Numbered from the stretch's first letter, positions 1 to 8,456 are shown. The stretch: 64,000 nucleotides of DNA from Candidatus Eisenbergiella merdavium (GCA_019119595.1 DWWS01000065.1:34133-98132); one strand, 5' to 3'. The notes: a model not told the origin generated them from the letters alone. A program made the numbers and translations.

Positions 1-407
1 CCACCCTTTCGGAGGGGGAATGCCAGCGCCTGAAGCTGGCAAGAGAGCTTCTGAAGGCTCCCGGCACAAAGAGCCTGTACCTTCTGGACGAGCCCACCAG
101 AGGGCTGCATCCGCAGGATGTGGAGCATTTTCTCATCCTGCTTGACCGGCTGGTGGATGCGGGAAACACCGTCATCGTGGTGGAGCACAATCCGCAGCTC
201 ATCCGGGCCGCCGACCACATTCTTGACCTCGGGCCGGAGGGCGGGGAGGCGGGCGGCCGGGTCGTGTTTTGCGGCACCCCGGCTGAAATGCTCGCCCACG
301 GAACAGGCGCAACGGCGGACTGTCTGCGGGATGCACAAAAGGAGCAACAGGATGCGCAAAAGGAGCAGCAGGATGCTGCGACATTCAGCCTTGCGCGGCA
401 GGCTTAA
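1..407 (+). CDS. uvrA: UvrA-family excinuclease ATPase, C-terminal part (gene begins before the window)
   Basis: Only the last ABC half-domain is present; the frame is open from base 3. It shows an ABC signature read as LSEGECQR (bases 6-29), a Walker B/D-loop [13 protein letters not shown], and the switch histidine in VIVVEHN. RGLHP after the Walker B is typical of UvrA rather than of transport ATPases. In the family this domain binds ATP and drives DNA damage recognition with UvrB; some shorter UvrA paralogues are linked to drug resistance. The canonical signature is LSGGE, so the Glu at the third position is unusual and may mark such a paralogue. The C-terminal tail holds a 21-bp tandem duplication (AQKEQQD twice, about 331-372). 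Family is sure, subclass is not. Confidence 0.8.
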   Translation, partial: TLSEGECQRLKLARELLKAPGTKSLYLLDEPTRGLHPQDVEHFLILLDRLVDAGNTVIVVEHNPQLIRAADHILDLGPEGGEAGGRVVFCGTPAEMLAHGTGATADCLRDAQKEQQDAQKEQQDAATFSLARQA

Positions 408-439
408 GATGTGCGGTCAGGCACATTTTTCAATCCTCC

Positions 440-1480
440 TCACACCCTCATCGCGACCTTGACCACATGATCCCGTTTGTTTTCAAACAGATCATAAGCC
501 TCCATGATATGCTCCAGATCGGTCCTGTGGGTGATCAGACAGCGGGCGTCCAGCTTCCTCTGCGCGATCAGCTCCATGATCTTTCCGCAGCTGGAAGCGT
601 CCACGCCTCCGGTCTTGAAGATCAGGTTCTTTCCGTACATGTCCGGAAGGGGAAGGATCTGGGGCTCCTCGTACATGGCGATGACGGCCGCCACCGCGTT
701 GGGCCGGGCGATCCTCCAGGCCATCCGGAAGGTATCCCTTCCGCCCGCGGCCTCCAGAACGGCGTCCGCTCCCCGGCCTTCGGTCAGGGCGCGCACCTCC
801 CTTTCCACGTCGTCCCGCAGCGGGTTGAGGGTCACATCCGCAAGGCCCTCCCGTTTTGCCAGCTCCAAGCGGCTGTCGTCCACGTCGATGGCGATGATGC
901 GTCCCGGCTGATACAGCCTGGCGCACATCATGCAGCACAGGCCCGTCGGCCCGGCTCCGATCACCGCCGCCGTATCTCCCGGACAGATCTCAGCGAGGGA
1001 TGCGCCCCAGTAGCCCGTGGACAGCAGATCGCCTGTAAACAGAGCCGCCTCGTCCGAAACGCCGTCCGGGATCAGGGTCAGACCGTTGTCCGCAAAGGGC
1101 ACGCGCACGTACTCCGCCTGCCCTCCGTCGATCCTGCAGCCCAGCGCCCATCCTCCGTTTGCATCGGTGCAGTTATTCACATAGCCCCTTTTGCAGAAAA
1201 AGCATTGTCCACAAAAGGTTTCCACGTTGACCGCGACCCGGTCTCCCTTTCGGAAGTGTCTGACACCTTCTCCGATCTGCTCCACCACGCCCACAAATTC
1301 ATGGCCCAGAACAGTTCCCGGTACCGCCCTTGGCACCGCTCCATGTTTGATATGGATATCGCTGGAACAGATGCTGGTCAGTGTTACCCGGATGATGGCG
1401 TCCGTCGCCTCCTGCAGAACAGGGACTGGACGCTCCTTAAGCGCCAGCCTGCCCTTTCCTTCATATACAACCGCTTTCAT
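440..1480 (-). CDS. Zinc-dependent medium-chain alcohol/sorbitol dehydrogenase family protein
   Basis: A 346-residue MDR dehydrogenase, full length for the family. Visible features are the catalytic-zinc Cys in SICSSD (about residue 38), GHEFVG (about 60-65), a structural-zinc cluster C-x2-C-x2-C-x7-C in CGQCFFCKRGYVNNC, and the Rossmann glycine motif AVIGAGPTG for NAD(P). The family oxidises secondary alcohols and polyols, or reduces the ketones; the substrate cannot be read from sequence. It converges with the UvrA-like gene (33 bp between stops) and starts 22 bp downstream of the double-GNAT gene on the same strand, so it may be the last gene of that operon. Confidence 0.88.
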   Translation of the reverse strand: MKAVVYEGKGRLALKERPVPVLQEATDAIIRVTLTSICSSDIHIKHGAVPRAVPGTVLGHEFVGVVEQIGEGVRHFRKGDRVAVNVETFCGQCFFCKRGYVNNCTDANGGWALGCRIDGGQAEYVRVPFADNGLTLIPDGVSDEAALFTGDLLSTGYWGASLAEICPGDTAAVIGAGPTGLCCMMCARLYQPGRIIAIDVDDSRLELAKREGLADVTLNPLRDDVEREVRALTEGRGADAVLEAAGGRDTFRMAWRIARPNAVAAVIAMYEEPQILPLPDMYGKNLIFKTGGVDASSCGKIMELIAQRKLDARCLITHRTDLEHIMEAYDLFENKRDHVVKVAMRV

Positions 1481-1502
1481 GCCGCCCTTCCTTTCCGACT
1501 GC

Positions 1503-2711
1503 TCATACTTTTTTGTTTTCTGCGACGTTTCCGGCAGAAAGCCGCTTCGCCATGAAAATATCAGGCTTTCCCGGCCCGTTCACATCCGGTAGCACACCCA
1601 CGATCCGGTAGCCGCATTTCTGATAAAAAGAAAAGGGATGGCCGCTGTAGTTTCGGATCTCCTTTATTTTTTCCAGCGTATCCTGAAACAGATCCCCCTC
1701 TGAAAGGCTGGTGGCCCCGTCCTCATCGTCCGTTCCCAGGTACAGAACCAGCGCCCCGGCTTTCGCCGCCTCCCTTTCGATCCGGCTTACCAGCAGGCTC
1801 CCCAGCCCCATATCCCGCAATCCTTCCGCCACAGCCAGGGGATGCAGCTCCCAGCCAAAGGGATACTGAGGGAGGGCTCCCACGAAGCCGGCCGTCTCTC
1901 CGTTTCTGCGGATGGCGACAAGAATGCCCGATTCCAGGATTCCGCCGATGGTCCGGTCTGCCTCCTCCCTGTTGTTCCAGGCATGGGCAAAGCTGTTCAT
2001 CAAAATCCGCGTGCAGGCCTCGATATCCCTCTTCGCTCTGCGCTTCTCCTGCTTTTTGCTCTGTTCTTCACCCTGCGCCCCGTTTTCCTTCGCACTCAGG
2101 CGGACAAGCTCCAGCGTCTCCTCCCGTTCCATCACATAGTTGGTGAGAAGGATGCCGTGACGCTCCACCTGCTGCTCCTTTTTCACCACGTACCCTCTCT
2201 TTTCAAAAAAGGGGCGGGCGGTTATGGACGCATGGGTGGTGAAAAGAAGCTCCGCCCGCTCCTCTCTGGGCTGTTCCTTTCCAGTCTGCTCCTTTCCAGA
2301 CTGTTCCTTCCCGGTCTGGCCTTCCGCGTCTCCCCTTTTCCGAAAAACAGCACTTTCCCGCACATGCCGCTCCAGCCGGTCACAGAGCGCGGCAGCAATC
2401 CCTTTTTTCTGGAAATCTTTGTGCACGTACAGCCGGTCCAGATAGCCGGATGGATCCATGTCGCCAAAGCCCACGATCCTTCCCGTCTTTTCGGTTTCTC
2501 CGGCTTCCCAGGCCACCAGGGTATCGTGCTCCAGGAAGGATGCGTTCCACCGCTCCGGGTCCACGTGCCCGTCCGCCCATGCATCAAGCTGTTCTGCAGT
2601 ATAATCCGCCGCGTTGACCGTATGGACGGTATCATAAAACAGCCGGGCCATCTCCGCGCAGTCCTGCGGACGATATTTTCTGATCTCCAGGTTCTTTTCT
2701 TTTGGGTTCAT
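1503..2711 (-). CDS. Tandem double GNAT N-acetyltransferase
   Basis: 402 residues with two GNAT folds. The first (about 8-200) has the DMDPSGYLDRLYVHKDFQKK acetyl-CoA region, interrupted by a lysine/glutamate-rich insertion (about 125-150, repeats of GKEQ). The second (about 230-395) ends with YLGTDDED and FYQKCGYRIVG. GNAT proteins move an acetyl group from acetyl-CoA to amines; the acceptor here is unknown. The ATG overlaps the stop of the DUF2087 regulator by 4 bp (ATGA), so the two are translationally coupled. The GKEQ/GKEQT repeat at about 2265-2320 looks like a recent short tandem expansion. Fusion of two domains is visible; a shared pathway is inferred. Confidence 0.82.
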   Translation of the reverse strand: MNPKEKNLEIRKYRPQDCAEMARLFYDTVHTVNAADYTAEQLDAWADGHVDPERWNASFLEHDTLVAWEAGETEKTGRIVGFGDMDPSGYLDRLYVHKDFQKKGIAAALCDRLERHVRESAVFRKRGDAEGQTGKEQSGKEQTGKEQPREERAELLFTTHASITARPFFEKRGYVVKKEQQVERHGILLTNYVMEREETLELVRLSAKENGAQGEEQSKKQEKRRAKRDIEACTRILMNSFAHAWNNREEADRTIGGILESGILVAIRRNGETAGFVGALPQYPFGWELHPLAVAEGLRDMGLGSLLVSRIEREAAKAGALVLYLGTDDEDGATSLSEGDLFQDTLEKIKEIRNYSGHPFSFYQKCGYRIVGVLPDVNGPGKPDIFMAKRLSAGNVAENKKV

Positions 2712-3532
2712 TTTTTCCCTCCATTTCCCTGCGCCGTCCCCGCCGCCCGGTACACGCTGCAGTCGTCCGCCCGGTTCATGAAGCCGTATTCGATCAGAGC
2801 GCGGCGGATGGACGGGTAGTCCGCCTCATAGATCTCTTTCAGGATCCGGTTCACTTCCTTTTCCGTATAATCCCGTCCCGCCTCAAACCGCTTCATGATC
2901 TCGCGCAGAATGATGATCTTCTTCTTTTCTCTTGCAGGGATCTGCTTCAGCGTTCCGTCCTCCTTCATATAGGTTTTCAGCGTTTTCTCCCGCTCCTGCT
3001 GTGTGATGCCGTAGCGGTCGTCCACGCAGGCGGCCGCAGGATGCACCTCCTCCAGTCTTCCCTGATCCGTATTCATAAGCCATTCTTCGGCACGAACCTG
3101 TTTCGTGCTCTCCTCCTTCAATTTGTGTCCCAGCGCCCGCATCAGCGCCAGAAAAATCTTCGCCTGCTTCTCCTTTTCCCGCAGCTTAAAACGGTGGTTC
3201 CGTACCGTGGATGGGGTGATTCCCATTTCCGCAGCGATCTGCCGGTCGGTGCCGCCTTCCGAAAGAAGCCGGAGCAGCCTCATCTGAATCTCCGAAACGC
3301 CTGCGCCCGCCGGATTCCCGGACAGCAGCCAGTCCGCAGGCGACCCGTGGGCTGCTCTCACATGCGCCCGTACCGCGCCGGAGGCCTCATACAGGCTGTC
3401 CTCCTCCTGAAAGATCTTTCCCTTTTCATACTCCTTCCCGCAGAAAACACAGCGGTATACCGCCTCTTCCTCCGCGTATCCCGCCGCAATTTCCTCTATC
3501 TCGTAATCCCATAAAGCTTTTTCTGTTTCCAT
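2708..3532 (-). CDS. DUF2087-domain transcriptional regulator with HTH
   Basis: 274 residues. The middle (about 80-125) is a LuxR/sigma-region-4-like helix-turn-helix (RLLRLLSEGGTDRQIAAEMG then STVRNHRFKLREK). The C-terminus matches the DUF2087 pattern, with an ERKKIIILREI-like helix, YTEKEVNRILKEIY, and a final DYPSIRRALIEYGFMNR. The N-terminal 40 residues hold VFCGKEYEKGKIF, a possible zinc-ribbon half. DUF2087 proteins are small regulators common in Clostridia. It leads the minus-strand operon with the double GNAT and probably the dehydrogenase. Targets are unknown. Confidence 0.78.
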   Translation of the reverse strand: METEKALWDYEIEEIAAGYAEEEAVYRCVFCGKEYEKGKIFQEEDSLYEASGAVRAHVRAAHGSPADWLLSGNPAGAGVSEIQMRLLRLLSEGGTDRQIAAEMGITPSTVRNHRFKLREKEKQAKIFLALMRALGHKLKEESTKQVRAEEWLMNTDQGRLEEVHPAAACVDDRYGITQQEREKTLKTYMKEDGTLKQIPAREKKKIIILREIMKRFEAGRDYTEKEVNRILKEIYEADYPSIRRALIEYGFMNRADDCSVYRAAGTAQGNGGKK

Positions 3533-3724
3533 CTTTCTCTGTTCCTCCCTTCCTTTTAATCAGAATACCATCTTATTTCACATTTGTCTATATATTTGCA
3601 AACTTTTATATAAAACGTTTGCTTTCATTAAACAAAATTACATTATCAAGAAAAAAGATGGCTGCCCCGGCCGACGTATGATATACTTTTATGCAGTACC
3701 ATCAGAATACGGAGGGAGGCAGAT

Positions 3725-4246
3725 ATGGCGCTTTTTTATCTGGTCAGACATGGAAAAACTGATTATTCCGAGCGGAATCAGAAAATCTATCAGGGCTTTG
3801 GGGTCAATCTGTCCCCTTTGAGCGCGGAGGGCGTCATAGAAATCCGGAATACCGCCAGGGATGAGCGGCTGCGCGGCGCAGACCTGATCTTATCCTCGCC
3901 TTATACCAGGGCGGTGCAGACGGCGGCCATCCTTTCCAGGGAGCTTCAGGCAGATCTGATCATTGAAACGGATCTGCATGAATGGATGGCAAATAAACAC
4001 TACGTTTATGAGGATGATGAAAGAGCGGAAAAGAATTACCGGGAATTTGCCGAAAACAACGGCGTATACCCCGCCGGTCAGGATCCGGATTGGGAGGATA
4101 CGGCGGCAATACGCAGAAGAGTCCTTCCTGTCCTTGATAAGTACAGGCACCATGCCAAAGTGATCGTCGCCTGCCACGGAATGCTGATACAGTCTCTCTG
4201 CGGCTGTCATCCTCAAAATGGCGAGATCGTGGAATTTGAATACTAA
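3725..4246 (+). CDS. Histidine phosphatase superfamily protein (phosphoglycerate mutase-like)
   Basis: 173 residues. The N-terminal YLVRHGKT holds the RHG phosphohistidine motif (H9). SSPYTRAVQTA is the second conserved Arg-containing motif and VIVACHGML near the C-terminus supplies the second catalytic His. The family removes or transfers phosphate from small molecules or proteins through a phospho-His; the substrate is unknown. ATG follows a GGAGGGAGG ribosome binding site at about 3711-3720. A TATACT hexamer at 3682-3687 could be its -10. It is followed 75 bp later by an isochorismatase-family gene on the same strand. Confidence 0.85.
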   Translation: MALFYLVRHGKTDYSERNQKIYQGFGVNLSPLSAEGVIEIRNTARDERLRGADLILSSPYTRAVQTAAILSRELQADLIIETDLHEWMANKHYVYEDDERAEKNYREFAENNGVYPAGQDPDWEDTAAIRRRVLPVLDKYRHHAKVIVACHGMLIQSLCGCHPQNGEIVEFEY

Positions 4247-4321
4247 CTCGCTTCCGGGAGCATAATCCGGAACCCGCGTACCATGATTCGCTGTCAATCC
4301 ATTAAAAAAGGAGAAAACTGA

Positions 4322-4951
4322 ATGAAGCTTGAAAAAAACTGTGCCCTGCTGGTCATTGATATCCAGCAGGAGGATTTTGTGGGAATGAACGAAAGCAATA
4401 TGGCAGATCCCGCCTGGGAGTGCATCCGCAACGGCCGGAGGGTTCTGGATGTTTTCCGCCGCAGGAAGCTTCCGGTGATCCAGATCAAGGAAGTCCACCG
4501 GCCTGATATGGTGGATTTCGGCCGGGAGCTGGACGGCTCCGAAGGGATTCACTGTCTGGAGGATTCGCCGCTCACCGATTACGCCCGGCTCACCTATCCG
4601 ATCGAGGGGGAATATCTGATCTCCAAACGAAGGTACAGCGCCTTTTTCGGAACGGACCTGGAAATCCTCTTAAAGGGGCTGCATGTGGATACCCTGTATC
4701 TGATCGGCGGGCTGACGGACGTGTGCGTTCATTATACGGCCGTCGATGCCCACCAGCATGACTATCATTTCCATGTGGTGACGGATGCGGTGGCCGGTTC
4801 CAGCCCGGAGGCGCACCGCTATGCGCTGCAGGCCATGCAGTATCTGCAGCGGGAGGCTCTGGTGACCACGGAGGAGATCGAAGCGGCACAGGAAATCGGC
4901 AGCCGGATGGTAGCTACTCATAAAACAGTATTAACTAACAAACTGAACTAG
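4322..4951 (+). CDS. Isochorismatase-family cysteine hydrolase
   Basis: 209 residues. The catalytic triad of the family is visible: D13 in LLVIDIQQ, K102 in LISKRRYSAF, and C135 in GLTDVCVHYTA after a cis-peptide-type GG. Family members hydrolyse amide or enol-ether bonds (nicotinamidase, isochorismatase, N-carbamoylsarcosine amidase); which one cannot be told. The last dozen codons (after IGSRM) turn abruptly AT-rich and read THKTVLTNKLN. The 13-bp motif shared with the far edge of the island starts there (4916), so the C-terminus has probably been replaced by island DNA. Confidence 0.85.
   Translation: MKLEKNCALLVIDIQQEDFVGMNESNMADPAWECIRNGRRVLDVFRRRKLPVIQIKEVHRPDMVDFGRELDGSEGIHCLEDSPLTDYARLTYPIEGEYLISKRRYSAFFGTDLEILLKGLHVDTLYLIGGLTDVCVHYTAVDAHQHDYHFHVVTDAVAGSSPEAHRYALQAMQYLQREALVTTEEIEAAQEIGSRMVATHKTVLTNKLN
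4916..4928 (+). repeat. Left copy of a 13-bp inverted repeat bracketing the mobile island
   Basis: ACTCATAAAACAG lies at the point where GC content falls inside the end of the isochorismatase-family gene. Its exact reverse complement sits at 14009-14021, where backbone composition resumes. It may be an end or attachment sequence of the island, or a trace of past inversion. Confidence 0.45.
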
Positions 4952-4975
4952 GGTAGCTGCCGTACAGGGTGTATA

Positions 4976-5017
4976 AAAGAGCAAGTGAGAAAGCCGAGTG
5001 CCTATCACTTGCTCTTT
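4976..5017 (+). terminator. Hairpin terminator-like structure after the isochorismatase gene
   Basis: A perfect 13-bp stem, AAAGAGCAAGTGA (4976-4988) with TCACTTGCTCTTT (5005-5017), and a 16-base loop. The following CCATTTTGTT is only moderately T-rich. It lies inside the island's left flank. Confidence 0.6.
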
Positions 5018-5333
5018 CCATTTTGTTACGCAGTAGAGTCCCGTTTTCGAGAGAAAAGGTATAAAACCCTTGCCCTTGATGTTTTCGCGTCTGTAAGCCG
5101 CCTAAATCAAGGCTATTTCACCCTCTATTGCATAACATTACTATGGCAATTCATGTAGCTGTTTACACAAAACAAAATCTATATGCGCTTCCGGGGTTTC
5201 ACTTAGATAAAGATACCACACCAAACCCACGCAGACTTTTGCTCAACCGATACAGCCGGAGGGCTGGATAACAAGAAAAGGGGTAGCGTACCGCTTTTTC
5301 TTGTGGGGGTTTCCAAAGGGGATGCCCCTTTGG

Positions 5334-5370
5334 CACACGACTTTGCAGCGCAAAGTGTAGTGTGTTATAC
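5334..5370 (+). other. oriT: Putative origin of transfer, MOBV (pMV158-like) type
   Basis: An imperfect inverted repeat, CACACGACTTTGC, a 3-base spacer, then GCAAAGTGTAGTGTG, is followed at once by TTATAC. Bases 5358-5367 read TAGTGTGTTA. The nick region of the pMV158/MobM family, as I remember it, is TAGTGTG/TTA downstream of a similar CACACACTTTA/TAAAGTATAGTGTG repeat, which would put the nick between 5364 and 5365. No intact MOBV relaxase is visible in the window, so this would be a stranded or trans-mobilised site. Confidence 0.6.
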
Positions 5371-5516
5371 CTGCTGTCACGGCTGGTGGGTAAAATGAGG
5401 GTTTCGCCGGATGGAAACACTCACTTTGCCCGGCAGGAAAACGGACAGGTTTTTGCGGATGGGGGGTGAGCAAAAAGCTGGGCGGTTTCAGGAGTGGCAG
5501 CAGGTATACTCCTCGT

Positions 5517-6296
5517 TTATACTTTTTTCTTTTTTGATACAGCAGATTTCTTTACCTTTTTCTGCGAATTAAGCCGTACAATAGTTTCCCAATCGATTTC
5601 ACCATTTGATTTACAATATTTGAGCGAGAAGTCAATTGTCATTCTGTTAATTAACTTTGCATACTCGTTTTGAAACGCCTCATTTTTCTGTTTTGCTTTA
5701 TGCCCAAGAGGTTCGATTATCTCTAAGTAAAAGTCCTCGTCCCCACTAATGAAAGCCCAAAATTCTTGTCCGCAATACTTGAAGTAATCTCCTTTGTCTG
5801 GCTTTGTATCTCGTCCATAGCAACAACCATTGATAGCAACAACATTAATGCCAGATTTTTGTGTGCGTAATGTTTTCTTAGCTTTTTTAAAATCCTCTTT
5901 CATTGCGGATAAAGAACTTTTATTACTCCATTTGGGGCCGGATTTAATTGCAATAATGTAGCGGGTATTGCCTTCTTCGATTTCTAAATCCACCCCTGGA
6001 ATTCCTGATTTATATCCAGAACGGGTCTTACCACAAACAAAAATCGCAAGTTTCTCTAAGAATTCCCCAAAAATTGTTTCTTCTTGCGATGAAAGAAAAG
6101 CATCTAACAAGACACGAATCAATTCTTCACAAGTTTGGATATTTTTTGCCTTGAAAAGATATGGATTCTTCTTTTTCAATATCTCCTCAAGTTTTACCTT
6201 CTTCAAAGCGTTCAATCTTGCATCATGAAATTCGGCAATATGTTCGTTGATGAATTTTGTAAGTTCATGTTGATCTACTGATTGTATTCTTGTCAT
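5517..6296 (-). CDS. Type II restriction endonuclease, PmeII-like family (paralogue 1)
   Basis: 259 residues. Recognised by ILKKKNPYLFKAKNI (about 39-53), LLDAFLSSQEETIFGEFLE (about 67-85) and a PD-(D/E)xK-like core: PGVDLEIEEGNTRYIIAIKS, where the Asp and the Lys of IKSG are the likely metal and catalytic residues. It ends KKKVKKSAVSKKKKV, a basic tail. Its stop is followed by the oriT-like flank, and it starts 20 bp after the stop of paralogue 2. It shares the NPYLFxAK, SSxEETIFG and IKSG/VKSG blocks with that gene but is otherwise diverged. Base composition is AT-rich compared with the flanks. The cut site cannot be predicted. Confidence 0.72.
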   Translation of the reverse strand: MTRIQSVDQHELTKFINEHIAEFHDARLNALKKVKLEEILKKKNPYLFKAKNIQTCEELIRVLLDAFLSSQEETIFGEFLEKLAIFVCGKTRSGYKSGIPGVDLEIEEGNTRYIIAIKSGPKWSNKSSLSAMKEDFKKAKKTLRTQKSGINVVAINGCCYGRDTKPDKGDYFKYCGQEFWAFISGDEDFYLEIIEPLGHKAKQKNEAFQNEYAKLINRMTIDFSLKYCKSNGEIDWETIVRLNSQKKVKKSAVSKKKKV

Positions 6297-6316
6297 CTGA
6301 TTACCTGCTTTCCAAT

Positions 6317-7051
6317 TTAATCTCCTGAATTAAATTCCACGAGTTTCTCCCAATCGATACTACCATCGTCAAAGCAGAATTCTTGGGTAAACTCGCGGAC
6401 GAGCCGGTTAGCCGCTTTCTGGTAAGAGGCATCGAATTCCTCTACATACTTTTCCGGCAGCTTATCCATGAAGCGGATTAGTTTTATGTAGAATTCTTCA
6501 TCGCCAGTCAATTCTGTCCAGAAATCCTTGCCTGCCAATTCCATATAGAATTTGGGAAGCCCACGGCTGGATGTTTTCTTTTTTCCGTAGCCATAGCCTA
6601 CAATCGGGACAAAGCGTTTCTTTGCCTGCTGTGCCAGCTTGCTTGCCGCCATAAAATTCTGCTCCTGTTTCTTGCGGCTGTCTGCATTGAACACACTTGT
6701 GCCAGATTTTACAGCAATAGCATAGATAGTGTTGTCCCGCTCTACCATAATGTCAACGCCTTCTGCCAATGCCTTTTGTCCTTGTGCAGCAGCAGTAGCA
6801 ATAGGTTCAAAGAAAACATTTCCAAATATTGTTTCCTCAGACGAGGATACAAAGGCAGCAAGGATTGCATCAATAATCTGTGCGGCCCCATTCATAGCCT
6901 TCGCCCGAAACAGGTACGGGTTCTTTCGCTTCATAACCTTTTTGATGTTGAGCATGTCAATATTGCTAATTAAGTTAGTGTAAAAATTATCCAATGCAGT
7001 TGCAATCGCTTTTACGATGGCTTCTTCGTTGTAGCTATTATTTATGGGCAT
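6317..7051 (-). CDS. Type II restriction endonuclease, PmeII-like family (paralogue 2)
   Basis: 244 residues, homologous to the next gene downstream: MKRKNPYLFRAKAM (about 40-53), AAFVSSSEETIFGNVFFEPI (about 69-88) and catalytic core GVDIMVERDNTIYAIAVKSG (about 103-122). Both Asp and Lys of the PD-(D/E)xK core are kept, so both copies could be active. The ATG overlaps the methyltransferase stop by 14 bp, giving translational coupling of endonuclease to methylase. A pair of diverged subunits of one heterodimeric enzyme, or a second specificity, are both possible; nothing in the sequence decides this. Confidence 0.72.
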   Translation of the reverse strand: MPINNSYNEEAIVKAIATALDNFYTNLISNIDMLNIKKVMKRKNPYLFRAKAMNGAAQIIDAILAAFVSSSEETIFGNVFFEPIATAAAQGQKALAEGVDIMVERDNTIYAIAVKSGTSVFNADSRKKQEQNFMAASKLAQQAKKRFVPIVGYGYGKKKTSSRGLPKFYMELAGKDFWTELTGDEEFYIKLIRFMDKLPEKYVEEFDASYQKAANRLVREFTQEFCFDDGSIDWEKLVEFNSGD

Positions 7052-8234
7052 AACAGCTTCCTCCTATTTCTATGGCTTGTTTTAACTTTTGATGGATGTC
7101 CGTTCCCCTGAACCGCTTTGTGCGGATTTCAGCGGACTGATCTGCAACGGAAAGCACCGCTTTACCAAGTGCCAATGCCAGCCCTACAGGGACAGCGTTG
7201 CCGATTTGACGGTACTTGGCTGCACTTGTCCCCATGAACTTCCAATCATCGGGGAATTGCTGGATACGGGCATATTCCCTGATGCTCAAGGGACGATCTT
7301 GGGTTGGGTGGCACATCATCGTTGCTTTTTGTACCGGGGAGGTCACCAATGTCGGGGATGGCTGGCTATAAGACAGCCGCCGGTAGAAGCCGACTTTCCC
7401 GCCGCCAGAGCCATAAGCGCCGCCCATGGCCTCTTTCCGCACATCTTCTGGCAGGTCACGCCAATTCCCGCCCTCCGGGACAAGACGGAGGTATGCAAGA
7501 CGGTCTTTGCTGAATGCAGCACACTCCCCGCAGTCATGCTCTAAATCCTTGATAGTGTCCCGCAAAGTACACCAGCGGTATTGCAGGTCTTGGTGCATCT
7601 GGAAGTGGGTCGGGAAGGGCAGGAAAATATCCTCGTTGTCCCGGCTCCCAATCAAGACGAACCTTTCCCGGAATTGGGGAACACCGTAATTGACTGCATC
7701 CAGCAGGCCGTACACGGTTTTATAGCCAAGCTTCCCAAACTCGGAAAGGATAACATCCAATACCGTCCCCAACTGCTGCTCCGGGTCGTTTTTATCCCGT
7801 TCTGCCAGCGGGATATGCTTTAACGGGGCAGACATGATCCCTTTGACATTTTCCATGATGAAAAAACGGGGGCGGATGTAATCGATCATGCGGATAAAGT
7901 CCATGAACAGGCTGCCCCTCGGGTCATTGATCCCCAATCGCTTACCAGCGGTTGAAAACGGCTGGCACGGTGGGCCGCCACAAATAAGGAAAGGCTCCCC
8001 CTGCGATAGCCCGGTCTGTTCCAGAAAATCCGCTTCATCAATTTCGCGGATGTCCCCGCCCAGCACCTTATGCCCGTTTGCACGCATGGTAGCAACGCAG
8101 GCAGGATCAAAGTCCTGCCCGATTACAATATTTAAGCCAGCTTTTGCAAGGCCAATATCAAGCCCCATCGCCCCGGAAAACAGGGAAATCACATCCCGGT
8201 TTGAAGCGTTATCTTTGAAATGCAGTAAATCCAT
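7038..8234 (-). CDS. DNA (cytosine-5) methyltransferase of the restriction-modification cassette
   Basis: 398 residues with the C5-methyltransferase motifs in order: I VISLFSGAMGLDIG (15-28, SAM binding), IV GGPPCQPFS with catalytic C90, VI FIMENVKG (E128-N-V), VIII region PQFRERFVLIG, a target-recognition region (about 225-300), IX SPTLVTSP and X YRQIGNAVPVGLA. It protects host DNA from the partner endonuclease by making 5-methylcytosine. It sits 12 bp downstream of a small HTH gene and overlaps the endonuclease gene. A Vsr gene in the same cassette fits a C5 methylase, since it repairs the T:G mismatches left by 5mC deamination. Confidence 0.93.
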   Translation of the reverse strand: MDLLHFKDNASNRDVISLFSGAMGLDIGLAKAGLNIVIGQDFDPACVATMRANGHKVLGGDIREIDEADFLEQTGLSQGEPFLICGGPPCQPFSTAGKRLGINDPRGSLFMDFIRMIDYIRPRFFIMENVKGIMSAPLKHIPLAERDKNDPEQQLGTVLDVILSEFGKLGYKTVYGLLDAVNYGVPQFRERFVLIGSRDNEDIFLPFPTHFQMHQDLQYRWCTLRDTIKDLEHDCGECAAFSKDRLAYLRLVPEGGNWRDLPEDVRKEAMGGAYGSGGGKVGFYRRLSYSQPSPTLVTSPVQKATMMCHPTQDRPLSIREYARIQQFPDDWKFMGTSAAKYRQIGNAVPVGLALALGKAVLSVADQSAEIRTKRFRGTDIHQKLKQAIEIGGSCYAHK

Positions 8235-8246
8235 AATGCCCTCCTG

Positions 8247-8456
8247 TCAAACCTTTTCGCCATCCGGAAGGACAAAATGGCGTTCAAAAGAACACCCTGC
8301 TACTTCCGCCAGATATTCCAAGTCAGAGATTGTAAAGCTCTCCCGTTTCATTTTTGAGTTGAAGTTCTGCGGTGTAGTCCCCATCCGCCTTGCAAGTTCC
8401 GCAACGCTGATATTGGAACGCACACACAGTACTTTGATCTGTTCTGATATGGTCAT
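8247..8456 (-). CDS. Small Cro/C1-type HTH protein, probable controller protein of the RM cassette
   Basis: 69 residues, nearly all one helix-turn-helix fold: MTISEQIKVLCVRSNISVAE then LARRMGTTPQNFNSKMKRE. Size and position directly before the methyltransferase (12 bp) match C (controller) proteins of type II systems, which delay endonuclease expression. A strong AAGGAG ribosome binding site precedes the ATG. A 17+17 inverted repeat at 8487-8526, just upstream, is a natural operator candidate. The controller role is inferred from position only. Confidence 0.75.
   Translation of the reverse strand: MTISEQIKVLCVRSNISVAELARRMGTTPQNFNSKMKRESFTISDLEYLAEVAGCSFERHFVLPDGEKV

Larger units (their letters stand above)
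4952..5516. other. Gene-poor left flank of the mobile island
   Basis: 565 bases without a convincing gene. It contains the hairpin at 4976-5017, the oriT-like site at 5334-5370, and GC-skewed sequence of the kind that flanks relaxase genes in Firmicute mobilisable elements. The short frames here have neither a recognisable product nor good starts. No relaxase gene is left beside it. Confidence 0.5.

Noticed and set aside
467..1555. Long + strand reading frame opposite the alcohol dehydrogenase
   Set aside because: Antisense shadow of a clear MDR gene; its protein has no motif and a His/Arg/Gln-rich composition typical of such shadows.
2702..3514. 270-codon + strand frame opposite the DUF2087 gene
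   Set aside because: Antisense shadow; the minus-strand gene has a recognised domain and overlaps its neighbour by ATGA.
5199..5473. Two small minus-strand frames in the island's left flank
   Set aside because: No recognisable domain, no good ribosome binding site, and they lie over the oriT-like site and other gene-free sequence.
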